From contig JACSVZ010000002.1 of the NCBI GenBank assembly GCA_014706295.1, positions 53,602,432-53,666,431 of the forward strand: a DNA stretch of 64,000 nt, in the 5' to 3' direction. The notes under the pieces are model-generated. The model saw only the letters and a program-made list of their open reading frames with translations, ran no database searches and was not told the DNA's origin. This document shows positions 12,610 to 24,389 of the stretch, piece after piece. Positions within the stretch are counted from its first letter, which is position 1. Each line of letters opens with the position of its first letter. The position numbers and the translations under genes are program-made. Source of the stretch: Lycocorax pyrrhopterus obiensis. Lineage: Eukaryota > Chordata > Aves > Passeriformes > Paradisaeidae.

Positions 12610-12880
12610 GTTTCTGTCAATAATTTGGCCTGGCGTGCCTTGCCCGCACTTACTCTTGAAACTTTATTGAACAATTCAGTTGAACCAGAACAAGATTAGA
12701 CAGCTTTCCCCTTTTGGCACACTGGAGTGGCTCGCCTGCCGTGAGAGTCGGCGGCATTACTGCAAGAGGAGTTTCCCGCTCGGCGCCAGGGGAGCTCCTG
12801 CAAACTGCTTGGCTCTTAGTGTCTTGGAGCGTGGGTGCTGTCAAATTTCTCATCTGCCCCCTATCAAAAGCAACCCAGTG
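12610..12880. promoter_or_regulatory. CpG-dense patch in intron 2
   Basis: Between 12731 and 12790 there are about seven CpG dinucleotides in 60 bases, including GGCGCC at 12782-12787, while most of the surrounding intron has almost none. The flanks are AT-rich and complex. This could be an enhancer that is unmethylated in the germ line or a minor promoter. No TATA box, exon or ORF of note adjoins it. Confidence 0.28.
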
Positions 12881-13610
12881 GTGTGAAGTAAATGCTTAGC
12901 AAGCTGTTTGCCTGGTGAATAAGCCTTATTATTATTGCACAAATGCCATCATGTTTAGTTAAGTACTTCTGGGGCAATTTTTGTGTGGCAGAAAACATAC
13001 AGAAACTTTTGACTTGTAATAGCACATGGCAATAACTTCATAATGGGGAGAGAGATCATTGATGCAGAAGGAAAAATAGTTTTGGTTTTTTTTTTCAAGT
13101 AACCAAAAAAGGGAAAAGCTTGTTAAAACAAACCGTATTTTTCCTTTAGTTCCTAACCTACTGAAAGTAGGTTTTGAATTTCATTCAGCAATTTGAAAAA
13201 TCAGCCTTTTCCATAACAGTCACTAGTACCTTGATTCATGACACGTGCATGTTTTGAGAAGAAAAGTATGAAAGTGGAGCCCGCAGACAGATGTCAGCTT
13301 CTTGTTGTATCCCAGGATGGCAGGTTTAACAAATATTATCTTTATATGGAAGTGTAAAAGAACTGAAATCCTATCTGATCATCTGAGTGATTATACAGCC
13401 CCACAAATCACTCTAGCTTTCTTCTTTCCAAACTGTTGTAGCACTGGTTAGCTTACTCTACTTAAGAGTCTGTCAGAATTTCAAATGGAGTGTAATACCC
13501 TATTTTTATAGGAGTTTATGTCTCATCAGTGAAAATTCACTCTAGGTTGAAATTTAACATAAAAGACTCTGGCTAAAGAGAAACCTGATGGACAATATAT
13601 CTTTGGGGTG

Positions 13611-13651
13611 TTTTTTTTTTTTTTGTTTGTTTTTTTTTTTTTTTTTTTTTT
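13611..13651. repeat. Poly-T tract
   Basis: About 41 bases of T are broken by two G. It could be a microsatellite or the reversed tail of an A-tailed retroposon, but no retroposon body is recognisable next to it. Confidence 0.9.
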
Positions 13652-15239
13652 ACTTATACAGGCAGGTTTCTAAAAACCTCATATAAGTTTTAAAGTTTTA
13701 GTCCCCGTTTTGCAGTTCTCTAACTAAAACCAGCTTCAGTGTAAAAAGTTGAAACCTTAAACCCTGCTAATCCAGAGCAGGGACCAGTGCCTGTGCGTAT
13801 TAATAAAAAGTAGAAAAGGGCAAAGGGTTTAGACTCTGTAATGTTGTTGTCTATTTCTATTAACTCTTTCTCCTCAGACCCAAATCCTGGAAAAGCTCTG
13901 TATGTAGAATTACTGCTGGCTGTAAAAATAATTCCGTCCCTTGAAGATGCTGATAAGTCAGCAAACCCTGGTTGCTGTAATACTTGGAGATAGAAAAATA
14001 ATTAAGTTCTCAATAGGCTGTGCTGCTCAGTTTTTGTGTTGTTGCTGCTTGGGAGGAGAGGGGGCAGGGAAAAAACTGGTGAGCATTTCATTCGAAGCAA
14101 TGGTATACCTAGTTTATGCATATAATGGCCGGGTATCTATATGTACAGAGCCTGTTTCTAATCTAACTCGTATAAAGGCACACAGGTTGAGTTACGCTGG
14201 TGTCAGGCTTGCTGAAAGTAGTCACCTGGTGAATTGGTGGCTGCGGCTTGTGCTGTGTGAACAAGTGCACCAGGGAAAGGTACGAGTGAAAACTTAGCCC
14301 TGACCTCAAATCTCTGACAACTGAAGTGCAATCTTGGCACTGGTGTCAATCATTCTTCCTTGCATGTGGGTTGTAGACTAAAAGCACTTCAGTTTTATTT
14401 CCTAAGGGTGTTTTCATTTCCTTTTCTAGTTACCATTTTTGTGCCCAGCATTTAGGAATTTGAGATTCCTTGTGTACTTCTAGAACTGCAGAACAACTTG
14501 GAAATGAAGTCTTTGTCAGTACTCCTTCAAGATGTATTGGTGTACGCTTGCATGTGCAGCATGGTTGATGGAACAAGGCTGTACCCGGAGCATTGGTGTT
14601 GGCCAATGATTACAGCCAGCAATCAATCAATCTTGTTTAGCGAATCATCTCATTTTAAACCAATAATGCAACTGAAGGAGAGCATTTACATTAGAGACTT
14701 ACATACCTAACAACGCCCGTCTGCCGCATGGCATGTGTGAAATCTACCTAGGAACGTGCATCTTGATTTTGAGGAAAAGAACCATTTTGTCTAGTTTTTG
14801 AAGACTGTGTGTAGTCCCTAGGGGTTACAGTTCATATGGGAGTAGAGGGTTGTTTTAGCACCTACTCCTGGAGCTGTCTGCAAGGAAGGCTGGTGGAGCC
14901 ATGGCCAGGAGGCTCTTTTCCCCTTACAAGTGGTACCACAGGCCTAGAGGCTTACTCCAAACTAGGGGTTGGGTTTGACCCTCTTAGTTACTATTATTCC
15001 CGCCCCTGCCCTTTTTATTCCCCCTTGTTGATTAAGAGTTTGTGGCTTTGTTTGTGTGGATATGGGAAAAAGAGGTAGGGGGAGTGTACTCAGCAATCCT
15101 GCAGAGGCACTGACATGGTGACACTGTCAGAGCAGTGGCCTTGCTTGTGCCTGCCTGATGCTGCTGGTCCTGTATCTTGAGCCCTTGGACCCATTTTACT
15201 CTTGCCGACCTTGGTTCTGATCACTGCCGACCTCCCTGT

Positions 15240-15650
15240 GAGGTTTCAGCCCCTCACACAGACAAACCCCAGGGACCTGGAGCTGGGCTGCACAGCTGCA
15301 GTGGGTGGCTGGGTGTGATTTAGGCCCAGCTGGTGGGCTTCATCTTCTCCTCTGTGTGACATATAATTTCTTGACTCCCCATCGGGGAGCTCCCAGCCTC
15401 CTTGTCCCAGAGGCAGGGAAACAGCAAGCCTCTGTCTGTTCCCGCACAATTGATAGCCCCGCTGGTCGGAGCATCAGTGCATGGGTGACGGTGATCTACT
15501 GCTCCGCTGCTGCCGGCTCTGAACGGGCAGGCGTCCCCAGGCCATCCCTCACAGCCACACAGGCACCTCCTGTCACAAACTTACACATGGAGGAGGAGGG
15601 CAGCGGGGGGAGAACTTTTCTTTATTGTATTTGCTATAAATGGGCTAAAA
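15240..15650 (+). promoter_or_regulatory. CpG-rich, TATA-containing segment directly upstream of exon 3
   Basis: From about 15380 to 15540 there are about nine CpGs, well above the intron background. TATAAAT lies at 15635-15641, about 70 bases before exon 3. A frame in phase with exon 3 is open from about 15305 across the acceptor. Together these could mark a minor internal promoter or a proximal enhancer. The simpler reading is a GC-rich intron end. There is no direct evidence of transcription. Confidence 0.2.
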
Positions 15651-15707
15651 GTGTGCGTCTCTCTTTTTTCTTCCCTTCTCTCTTTCTTCTCCCTCGTTTT
15701 TTTGCAG
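15651..15707 (+). other. GLI3: Polypyrimidine tract and 3' splice site of GLI3 exon 3
   Basis: An unusually long run of C and T (about 50 bases, few purines) ends in TTTTTTTGCAG at 15697-15707. The cut after 15707 leaves AG-GAT-GAA, which completes the split codon G|AG from exon 2 and restores the GLI3 frame. A second AG two bases on (15708-15709) would shift the frame and is not favoured. Confidence 0.9.
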
Positions 15708-15950
15708 AGGATGAAAGTCCTGGGCAGACCTATCACAGAGAGAGAAGGAACGCGATCACAATGCAGCCGCAGGGTGGGCAAGGCCTCGGCAAGATCAGTG
15801 AAGAGCCTTCCACGTCGAGTGAGGAAAGGGCCTCATTAATCAAGAAGGAGATCCATGGATCTATATCGCACCTTCCCGAACCTTCCGTACCTTACCGTGG
15901 GACGCTCTTTACCATGGACCCCCGAAATGGTTACATGGACCCTCATTACC
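15708..15950 (+). CDS. GLI3: GLI3 exon 3 (zinc-finger transcription factor GLI3, N-terminal repressor part)
   Basis: This 243-nt exon encodes 80 whole codons plus split codons at both ends (phase 1 to phase 1). It begins [20 protein letters not shown] and ends [12 protein letters not shown], which I recognise as GLI3; by human numbering it covers about residues 42-123. GLI3 is the Hedgehog-pathway transcription factor, processed to a repressor when signalling is off. This part belongs to the N-terminal repressor half, before the SUFU-binding and zinc-finger regions. IKKE at exon codons 44-47 fits the SUMO motif psi-K-x-E but is untested. The window has QGGQGLGKI and [14 protein letters not shown] where human has slightly different residues, in keeping with a bird. 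The acceptor is TTTGCAG and the donor is C|GTGAGT. The exon length is a multiple of three with matching phases, so skipping it would keep the frame. There are no stops or frameshifts. Confidence 0.97.
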
Positions 15951-16914
15951 GTGAGTATCGATTGCTGGTTCATTTGGGGCTGCAAAGTTGGAAGGCTGTC
16001 AAATTTAATGTGATTTTGTCACTTTGCATCGTCCCCGGGGAGAACTGCTTTGTCTGGAGGGAGCGGTGTTTGTGGTAAATGCAATCTTTTTTTTCCTGAA
16101 GTTAAAAACCAGGGTGCAGTTGCACTGCAGCTAGAAATCATCGCAGGCCTCTGCAAAGCAACTTCCACAGGACATCTCATCTGTTGCTAATCCTCCTCAG
16201 TCATCCAGGGTTGTGTTTTGCTCCACCTCCTTAATACGTGAAGAAAAAGGGCCTCATTATAGAAAGCAGAGAAGGAAAATGAAACAGGCCTTAAAAATCC
16301 CTCTTTTAAAATAATGTTAAAGTATGTTATTGAGAAGAGGAAGGACTGTGCCCTGTACAGTGAGAATTTGGGGAATTGGAAGGCTTATTTTTGTGCTTTG
16401 GGACTTCTTGTTTTGTTTTGGAGGGTTTTTTTAGACATTCACAAGTGTGTTTGAGAATGCAGACTGATGGAGTGGTTTTGCAATTTTCTTTCCCAGCTAT
16501 AGTTCCCTGAAGTTGTAAGGGGGAGGGAAAAAGGCAAATGGTTTCAACTTCTGAATTCCTGCTCAGGCATTAATAAAAAAGTAAGAAATTAACTGACACT
16601 TGAACACAGATGTGGAGTGGATTTCTCCACAGGCAAAGTATGAAGGAGTTAAGCAATTCTTTTTTCATCTGTTTCTAGTTTACAAAAAAAGAGAAAAAAG
16701 ATCATTTAGTTGTGTAGTAATGAAGTACATCTTGAGGTGTCAAGGCTTGTGCCTTTTGATTATAGATTTATCACCCAGTCAGGAGACAGATTTGCCATTT
16801 AACCTTTCACTCTCCAATTCCAGATGATAGGCTTAAGACTCACAAAGAGAGAGAAGTCTGCATTGGTTTTCTTTTTTTTTAAACATCATTCAGAAATTTT
16901 AGTGTTTTAAGGCA

Positions 16915-17100
16915 AAAGGTCATTAGCCAGACGACTGATTAGTGAGGACAGCTGATTAGTGCATGTTTTTTTGCTAAAGAAAGTGCCAGGGATAAAAGCT
17001 AATTTTATCCCTTCATTAGTTGGGCTAGCAGCAAAGGGGAACGTTCACTCATCAGGGTGCAGATCAAAGTATGTCTTGCACAACCTTAAGTCTCACCAAC
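16915..17100. promoter_or_regulatory. Candidate intronic enhancer with repeated CTGATTAGTG
   Basis: The word CTGATTAGTG occurs twice, at 16935-16944 and 16952-16961, 17 bases apart, with further ATTAG cores at about 16923 and 17015. A hairpin follows at 16989-17011: arms GGGATAAAA and TTTTATCCC around GCTAA. ATCAAAG at 17063-17069 fits TCF/LEF. The density of homeodomain cores with a TCF word, 1 kb after exon 3, makes this one of the better enhancer candidates. Confidence 0.38.
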
Positions 17101-18049
17101 CTCCTTTAAAAAAAAAATAAAAAGCCTGATTGTTAATAAGGATGGAGGTATTATGAGAAAACGAACACTTGTTGTCTGTATAGTTTAGATCAGTATTTAG
17201 GGAAAAAGTTTGCAGTTAAGCTTTTGAGCTCTTTTTCAATGCAGTCAGTTAGTTTTTGTGCACCCTCCTCTCCTGCTCTCTCGTACAGACCTGCTCAAAC
17301 CCTCTGGGGGAGTTACTCATCTCTCTGTTGAGGAGGATGTGCTGCAGCACACCAGCAGCAGACTCCTGCCAGAGAGGCGTGAACGTGCAGTGCAAACGGC
17401 CACTCGTGAGCAGCAGTGCATACAGGTTTTACCTCGGGGCTTGGAGGCACCATTCCTAGCTCCTGGTTCACAAACGCCCAAACCTAGCTTAAAAAAACCC
17501 CAACAAAACAAACAAGTATTATTGGGGAAGCAAAACAGCTTCTCTGTTTGTAGGCAGTACAGCTGGGGAGAAATGAAATGTGTGACAAAAACAACCCTCA
17601 AACAAACAACAAACCTTATGCTGAATTTAGTGGGGAAGATAGCCATTTTGACTATCTGACCAGCTGCCAGCTCACTCCTTAAATGCTGTTCAAAGTGTTA
17701 TTGAAATTACTAAAGGTTCAGACAGAAGAAAAAGATCTGGTCAGTCAGCATGTGTCTGAGTGGTTTGCAACGAGTTTATTTTGTTTTATTTTCCCAAATT
17801 CACCTTTTGACAAGAGTTGACAAGATTTAATGATGCTGCTGTGTGGTATTGTGACCATTAATGCTAGCTATGTAGGCTGTGTGGACAACTAGAAAAACAT
17901 TGATGTCAGAAGTTGAGAGAGCACCAGAAGTTACCCAGCATACAACAACAGAGAAACAGGGGATGAGTTAATTTTAAATGAGCAACAAGATCTTAAAGCA
18001 GAAATCTAAGTCAGAAAGCATCAGATGGACAGACCTGCTTCCCTCTCCT

Positions 18050-18380
18050 GTAATGAGTAGTACATTTGTATTCACTGATTTATAAAGTCCCTCAAGCTAT
18101 TAACGTCATAAAAAGAGCCATCATGCTTTTATTTACCTTTAATAGCTATGATACAGAGAGACAACTAAAAAGACAAATGTCTAGTTAGATTTATAGGAAA
18201 GCAGACAGTCTTACTGAAATTTTCATAGTAGTTGTATCATTTATATATGTAAGATACGCTTTCATCAAAGTGGCGACTGTATTCAGACTGACACTTTTAG
18301 TGGTCCATATGAAGAAGGCTGAATAATGTAAACATGCATCAGTCCCACTGTAGCAACAGGTAAAGAATCAGGGAGTCTAT
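18050..18380. promoter_or_regulatory. Candidate intronic enhancer (HOX13-like words)
   Basis: GTCATAAAA at 18105-18113 contains TCATAAA, close to the posterior HOX (HOX13-type) word, followed by TTTTATTTAC and TTTAATAGC about 20-40 bases on. The rest is complex, AT-rich and free of repeats. GLI3 is expressed in limb bud, where HOX13 proteins act, so the guess is plausible but unproven. Confidence 0.25.
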
Positions 18381-19793
18381 TGTTTCCTTTCTTAGCTTCT
18401 AGCCAGTTTTGCTGGGCATATGGATGGAAAACATTTTAATTCAACATAGTCAGATATGTTAACACTCACAGTAATTTCTTAGTTTCCCTGTGGTTGGAAA
18501 ATAGAGACTTCTCAAGATGCCTAATTCATGCTTCTATTTATACCCACTTTGTATTTAAAAGTGTGGGCAGGCTTCCTGTAACACAGGAAAAGGGAAAATA
18601 ATTTTTTTGAAGAAGGACATCTGTATATTTTTATGACAAAAAAAAGAGTGTTTAAGTCAATTGTGTGTGGAACGCATGTCCCTTCCATGAGGTGCAGTTA
18701 TTAGAAACAACTTGAGTGCTTTGCATTTTTACATGTAAATATGTATGTGTCTGTTTGTGCATTGCAGGATTTTTTTTGTTTTAATTTTTTTTCTAATTAA
18801 AATGACTGATGTCGTAAATGTTAGTAATAATAGTTACCATAAATGTGGAATAAATCCTTCATTGAGGGGGAGTTTGCTCTCCTGCAGAGTGTGGGTGGGG
18901 ATAATGGTTGTGACTCAAGTGAACCAGCTTTTCAAACAGCTGGGATGAAACATGCTATGGAGCTGGCGGCCCTTCTGCACCGCCAGAGAGCCCCTCAGCC
19001 ATTCAGCAACTGAGAATATGAGTGCAGTCCTGTGCTCAGCTCGCAGCCTTCTATCCTCCAACAGGTAAAAGGAAAAAAAACGGGCTAAACCAGAAATTTT
19101 TCTTTTCTGTCTTTTTTGTTATGGATTTCTTAACCACTATTTAAACACAGTGCACAAAGGAAGGGAGGGATGCTGGTTTTGTTTGTTTAACTTTTTAAAA
19201 CCTTTTTTCTTTAAAAAAGCTTTAGGACAGATGACAGAAGTGCTGGAGTTTGCCTTCAGATGTTGTTCCTTTTCTTTGTTGAGGAGAGCAGGGTTACTGA
19301 CCTTAATCACAGTGTTTCTTAAAAGAATTTAAAATCCTCCGTTTCTCAAACACTGATTCTAGTGGTAGTTGGAGCCCCTTGTTAATGTAAATTCCATCTC
19401 TAGAGCTGGGGCTGAAGCAGGGGAGATGGGGATAGCAACTTGCCTTTGTTATTCTCTTCCACAATTTTAATTTTCGTGTAGATTTATGGCAGTGCTAAGA
19501 CTGCCTGTCTCACAAGTCATTCCTCATGGAAAAAATGAATCATTCCTGATGTAAACACTTTGATTTAAAACATACTGTTGATATTCTTCCCTGGGTTTCA
19601 CAGCTCATCTGAAAGAACTGTTAGTACCTAATTAGCAAAACCTGAAGAATTACCTTAAGTAAAAAGCAGTGACAGTTCACTTGGCTCTGATCCAAAAATT
19701 TATATATACAAGAATGTATGGCCCTGGCAGGATTCTCCTTCCAGTAAATCACTTCATCTCCAAGAGACTGCACTACGCGAAAGCAGGAACTCA

Positions 19794-19836
19794 CTTCTTT
19801 CTTTTTTTTTCTTTTTCTTTTCTTTTTTTCCCTCTT
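19794..19836. repeat. T-rich pyrimidine tract
   Basis: About 40 bases of T with scattered C. It is low complexity and no element body adjoins it. Confidence 0.85.
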
Positions 19837-20437
19837 ACTAGGGATTTTTTTTGCTGGTTTTGAAGCTTCTGTATTTATCTGGGGAAGGGGGAACTGCTTA
19901 GTGCACATTTCATAGGATTAGCCCTCTAAAGGTATTGATTGCCCTCAGTTCCCACTGACTGTTCTTGGATTTAGCCTTGTAAGGACTGGGCGTTGCATAA
20001 CTGCCTGAGTTAGATTACCCAGTGTTAGTATCATCTCAAAATCAATTTGCAACATGAATGAAAGATCCCAGCAAGGCAAGCACAATGCTGGTTCACTAGG
20101 TGCACTTGGTCATTTACTAAGTTTTAATTTCTGTTGTCAAGCATTCCCCTTCCTTCATATCCCCATAGGAAAGGAAAAGGGACTGTGGGAAAAAAAAAGG
20201 GAATTGGATTCTGTTTCTAAAAATGCAAACTGTTAACTGGAAACACTGTCTTAAAATGCAGTAACTGGAAGGAAGTGACTTTTCATGGCAGCAAGTCTTG
20301 AACCACAATGGCCAGCTATGCGTGGTGCATTTGACAGTGAGAGTGGTTCCAGGTCATCACCAGGAGATGAACTCATGGAAGGGGCTTACAGAGGGGTGGG
20401 TGGTGGCCTCCCTTGTCGTCTCCCTGGCATAATTTGG

Positions 20438-20469
20438 GACTCAGGAGAGACTCAGGGAGACTCAGGAGA
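20438..20469 (+). repeat. Short tandem repeat, three copies
   Basis: Three consecutive copies of GACTCAGG(A/G)GA, 10-11 bases each, lie head to tail. It is probably a small slippage duplication. Confidence 0.8.
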
Positions 20470-21447
20470 GACCAAGACACTTCTGGATAGCCCCAAAACA
20501 AGCACTTTTCTTAGCTCACCTCTAGTTTCCCAGTGTCTTTGGGTGACAGGAGACCAGGACAGCTTTTTGTAGAGAGTTTCTACCTGGCCTGGTTGGGCAG
20601 TGATAGGAGAATGTCAGTGGAGAATCCTCATAGAGATTTAGGGCCAGAGGCTTTAAGTACATTTAGGCACTCTTCAATTTCAAAGTGAATTTGGCCTCTG
20701 AGAATCTGGGTCCTACTTCAATTCCGTGCACCATTTTGCAGGGGAGAGGCTTAAGCACTCTAGTAACAAAACTCTCTTCTGACAGTGATTTATGGGGTGG
20801 TTTCCGAATGTTGTCAAGCAGGGGTAGTTGAAAAAAGTAAAATCTAAAGCTTTTAATAGAACTCACAAGGAAAAAAGCCTCTGTTATAAAAGTGAATGTC
20901 AGACTGCTCATGTCAGCTGAGCAACTGAAGTGTGAGTCTTTAAAAAAATGAGCATGTTTGCAAAAACATTTTTGGGATTAAAAGTCTAAAATGTAATAGT
21001 ATCTTTCGATAGCCTCCAACAAAAAACATTACTGTTCTCAGATTCCAACTTATGGTCAGAGGCAACTTCAGTGTGAAATTTAGGAAGGTGCTGCAGACCT
21101 TGTAAGCTTAGCAGCTTATAAGTTAAAATAGCTTCTCCAAGATGCCTTCCAAACCTCCTGCATTGTGTTTTTGAAACTGCTCATTGCAAGTACTCCTGCC
21201 CACTTCTCTGAGGCCTTTTCTGAAATCAGCAGTGTCTCTTGAGAGCCCTGGAGTTGCTGCCTCTGTGTGATGGTCTCCTTTGGAAGTAACAATTGCACCT
21301 ATAGATTTACAGTATGTAGAGATGTTCTTCCTTCTTACGCATTTTTTCTCTCCTCAGCATGAGACAGTCTCCAAAACTTCCAATATCTGGAAAGCTTTGA
21401 AGTGTAATGTGATTGAGCAATTGAAAGGTGATCTTGTAGGTTTGGGG

Positions 21448-21500
21448 TTTTTTTTTTGTTTTTGTTTTTTGTTTGTTTTTTTTTCTTTGTTTTGTTTTCA
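21448..21500. repeat. T-rich low-complexity tract
   Basis: A (T)nG-type repeat of about 50 bases. It ends near TTTTCAAGTTTAG|GTGAAT, a weak back-to-back splice-site look-alike at 21506-21513. Confidence 0.85.
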
Positions 21501-21828
21501 AGTTTAGGTGAATACATATTTTTCTGTGTGTTGTTTCTTTTCTTGTCATTACCGGTAGTACTAATTTCAGCTGGAAACTATAGGTGATTATATGGAAAGA
21601 GGTGATCCTGTTTGTGGGGAGAATAGAATATTTGAGATTTCTTATTTCTAAATAAGAAATAAAAAATTGTAGAAATTGTAGGTATTATTTCTAGCCCTAT
21701 AATACTATTGGACTTCAAAATTCTAAAAATGTTTTGAGGAGCACATTGAAACTTTTATATTAGTCTCTCCTTGCTTTGGTGTTCAAGTGTATGTTAAGGA
21801 AGCTGTGGGGTGAGGTTTTATGTGTGGT

Positions 21829-21866
21829 GGTTTTTTTGTTTTGTTTTGTTTGTTTGATTTTTTAAA
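21829..21866. repeat. (TTTTG)n-like low-complexity tract
   Basis: GTTTT/GTTT units are repeated over about 35 bases. It is a simple repeat with no adjoining element recognised. Confidence 0.8.
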
Positions 21867-22014
21867 GAACGGGGAAGATAAAGACAGGACAAATGCAAAA
21901 ACACTTCCCTAATGGACTTAATTTGTTTTTTTCAGCTAAAGCTTTTTTAGCTGCTTTACAGTATGTATTTGTTGTATACTGCCTTCATGGAAAGAGACAG
22001 AATTCATTGCTCAG

Positions 22015-22110
22015 AGCCACAGAATCATGGTTAAGAACTGTGAAGAAAAAGCCAGGAAATAATGTAATCCATCTCTTGAGCATCAAGGCAGATCAGCTGT
22101 CCCTAAATTA
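22015..22110 (-). mobile_element. Degraded CR1-type LINE 3' end
   Basis: CACAGAATCATGGTTAAG at 22018-22035 resembles the reverse complement of the CR1 3' terminus (repeats of ATTCTATGATTC). The following GTAATCCATCTCTTGAGCA and AAGGCAGATCAGCT resemble the adjoining CR1 phrase (AGTCCAACC...GCTCAAAGCAGGATCAGC). Divergence is high, so this would be an old 5'-truncated copy, as is usual for CR1 in birds. No reverse transcriptase coding sequence remains. Confidence 0.35.
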
Positions 22111-24389
22111 GGAGAGAGTGAAAAGCTTCTTCAAAGTTGTTGTATCCCTTGATACATGGACATTTGTCACAATGCTTTTAAAACAGAAGATCTGTAGTGG
22201 ATTTGGGCTGATCTTGTGTGCCTACAACGTAACTTCTGTGGTATCAGCAGTTGGAAGCTGGGGAAAGATGTGAGATAATTCTCTTGTGTTGGTGTTCTCT
22301 CTGGTCACTGTTACTACAGGGAATTTAGTTGCCCAAGTAGAGATTGGAACGTGAGTGCCATTTTCATGCCCGTGAGGATCCTACGCCTTCTGACTGCCAG
22401 CCTGGTCAACCCCTTGTATCCTGGGTCATATCCGTTAACTCTGTGTGAATGTCTCAAGATACATTAGGGAACTAAGATGGCCCTACGTGTCTGTATTTAG
22501 GCAGCAGAATCCTCAGTTGTTGTCTAAATGTAGAAAATAAACATTTAAATTCAGGGTTTTTTTCTCCATCTCTGCTGTCATTGTCCAGCTTTTAAGAAAG
22601 CTGTAGCAATAATTAGTTTGCAGAGTAGCTAATGTCTAAAGGATGCTGCTCTGTCCTGGTTCTCTTGTGTTAATTTTCTTGCATTCTGGGTGCTTGAAAT
22701 CTGGATGTGCCCTATTTTTCGTTGCTCTTGCCCCTGGCCCTTATGTGGGCACAGAAGGAGGGCATTGTGTCACCGAGGATGCCTCAGGTGGGCAGTGGGG
22801 GTAATGGGAGCGTGGGGGCACCGTGGGCCTGCTCTCTCCATGGCACTGACCATGGACTTGCCAAGGGAGGATTTGAAAGGCAGCATGGTCCCTGTTGTCA
22901 AAGTGCAGTTTCAAGCTTGTCCCATGGAAGTCTATCAGGACTAGCCTCCTGTTGGAGTCCAGGGTTGAACAGGCCTTTACTTTTAAGACAGTTTAAATGC
23001 TTTGGTTGCGGAACCGTTTTCAGGATCGCTAGCAGATAGAGTTTTATTGCTATTGATTGAGCTCAGTACTTAGGAGGAGAGCCACTTGGCCATAGCCTCT
23101 ACTTCATTTTATTCACACCTAGCAGCACAATTCGCTTCCTCTTAGCCTGGCTCTTTACCTCTTAGCCTTGGTAGTTTACATAGTACTCTCTAAACTCTTA
23201 TTAAAACACTGCTCAAATTACTTACAACTGGGGCTGTTGAGCTTGCTGAGTGGGTCACATCTGAGTCTGCAGATCATGTCAGGAAGGCTTACCCTTTCAG
23301 TCACACTTATACAGGCTATCTTTATTCATTTCTGATAATATAGCTTACAGCCAAGGCAGCAACCACCAGTGCAGGGAAGTAGTGTTATCCTCAATATTGA
23401 TGGATTCATAGCTGTGTTTTAAAGAGTACAGCTGCTCTGTTGCCATGTGGTCATTGGCATGTGTGGTGGTGGGTACATAGCAGCAGGAAAGGCAATATGT
23501 GCATGGGAATGTTTGTATGTACAGGTTTGTACATCTTCATACTATCTTTTAAAAGTAAGAGTTATCACTTACGAAACAGTCTTCTGATGTTGCTTTCTTT
23601 ATCTTTTTTTTTTAATTGTCTTGCAGTTTTTTTGAGTTCAGAACAGATAGCTCACCAGATAACAGAATTGCTTTCTAATCTCAGTTATGCTTGTTTCATG
23701 TTTCACACTGAATAAGGTAGTATAGAGGGTCCCCCATTGTTTATTCTAGTTTCCCTTTCACATTTCAGTGCTGCCCTGAGCCATCATTTTTCCCAAGCAG
23801 TTGAATGATGCTGATCCAGAACCCAGTGAATTCAATGAATCAACAGCTGCTGGCTTCAATGAACTTTGAAATAATCCCTGGTTGCCCTATATTCTGCCCT
23901 TTTATCTTACCTGTTCTCCATGCTAGTTGTAATTTAAAATCATAATTCCCAAGGATCCGTGTTACCATTTTGCAAATGAAGAGCTCAATATTGTTGTTCC
24001 TCTATCTACAGTCCCCATTGAAGTAGCCAGTGATAACAAGCCAAAAGTAATGGCATATGAAATACTTTCAAATAAATGGTTGGTTATGGTAACAGCTGAG
24101 TGTAACACCATACCAAGTGTTGAAGCAAATAACTAATGAGTTAGAATGTGTTGAATTAAATTTCATTCCAGCATGTCAGACTCCGTAGTGTGAAAACGTA
24201 CTGAATTTGATTTGTATGGGGGTTTTTTTTCACCAGCCTATCTACAGATACAACTTATGAAAGCTTCAAGCTTTGGCCTTGACTTCTGTTAGATATTGTT
24301 GTTGAAATGGAATTGGGTTACTTGGATGAATGAAATTTGGATCAAGGCCTATGTTAGGTATAAACAGTGGTTGCCCACTTTACCGGGAT

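Larger units (their letters stand above)
1..15707 (+). other. GLI3: GLI3 intron 2, 3' part (5' end outside window)
   Basis: This stretch lies upstream of the exon 3 acceptor and holds no recognisable GLI3 exon; the start-codon exon (exon 2) must lie further left. Open frames here are short, occur on both strands and match no family I know. From 1 to about 6800 I see ordinary AT-rich intron with no repeat or gene I can support. From 6840 onward there are several candidate regulatory blocks, listed separately: palindromes at 6851, 8102, 8865 and 10567, TCF plus homeodomain words near 7270, a homeodomain-rich block at 11280 followed by a G-rich polypurine tract, and a CpG cluster near 12731. A long poly-T run lies at 13611. 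The last 470 bases before exon 3 are GC- and CpG-rich. Confidence 0.9.

Noticed and set aside
13611..13651. Poly-T tracts as tails of reverse-oriented processed pseudogenes
   Set aside because: No gene-like sequence, target-site duplication or retroposon body flanks these tracts. Birds also have few A-tailed retrocopies because CR1 does not use poly-A.
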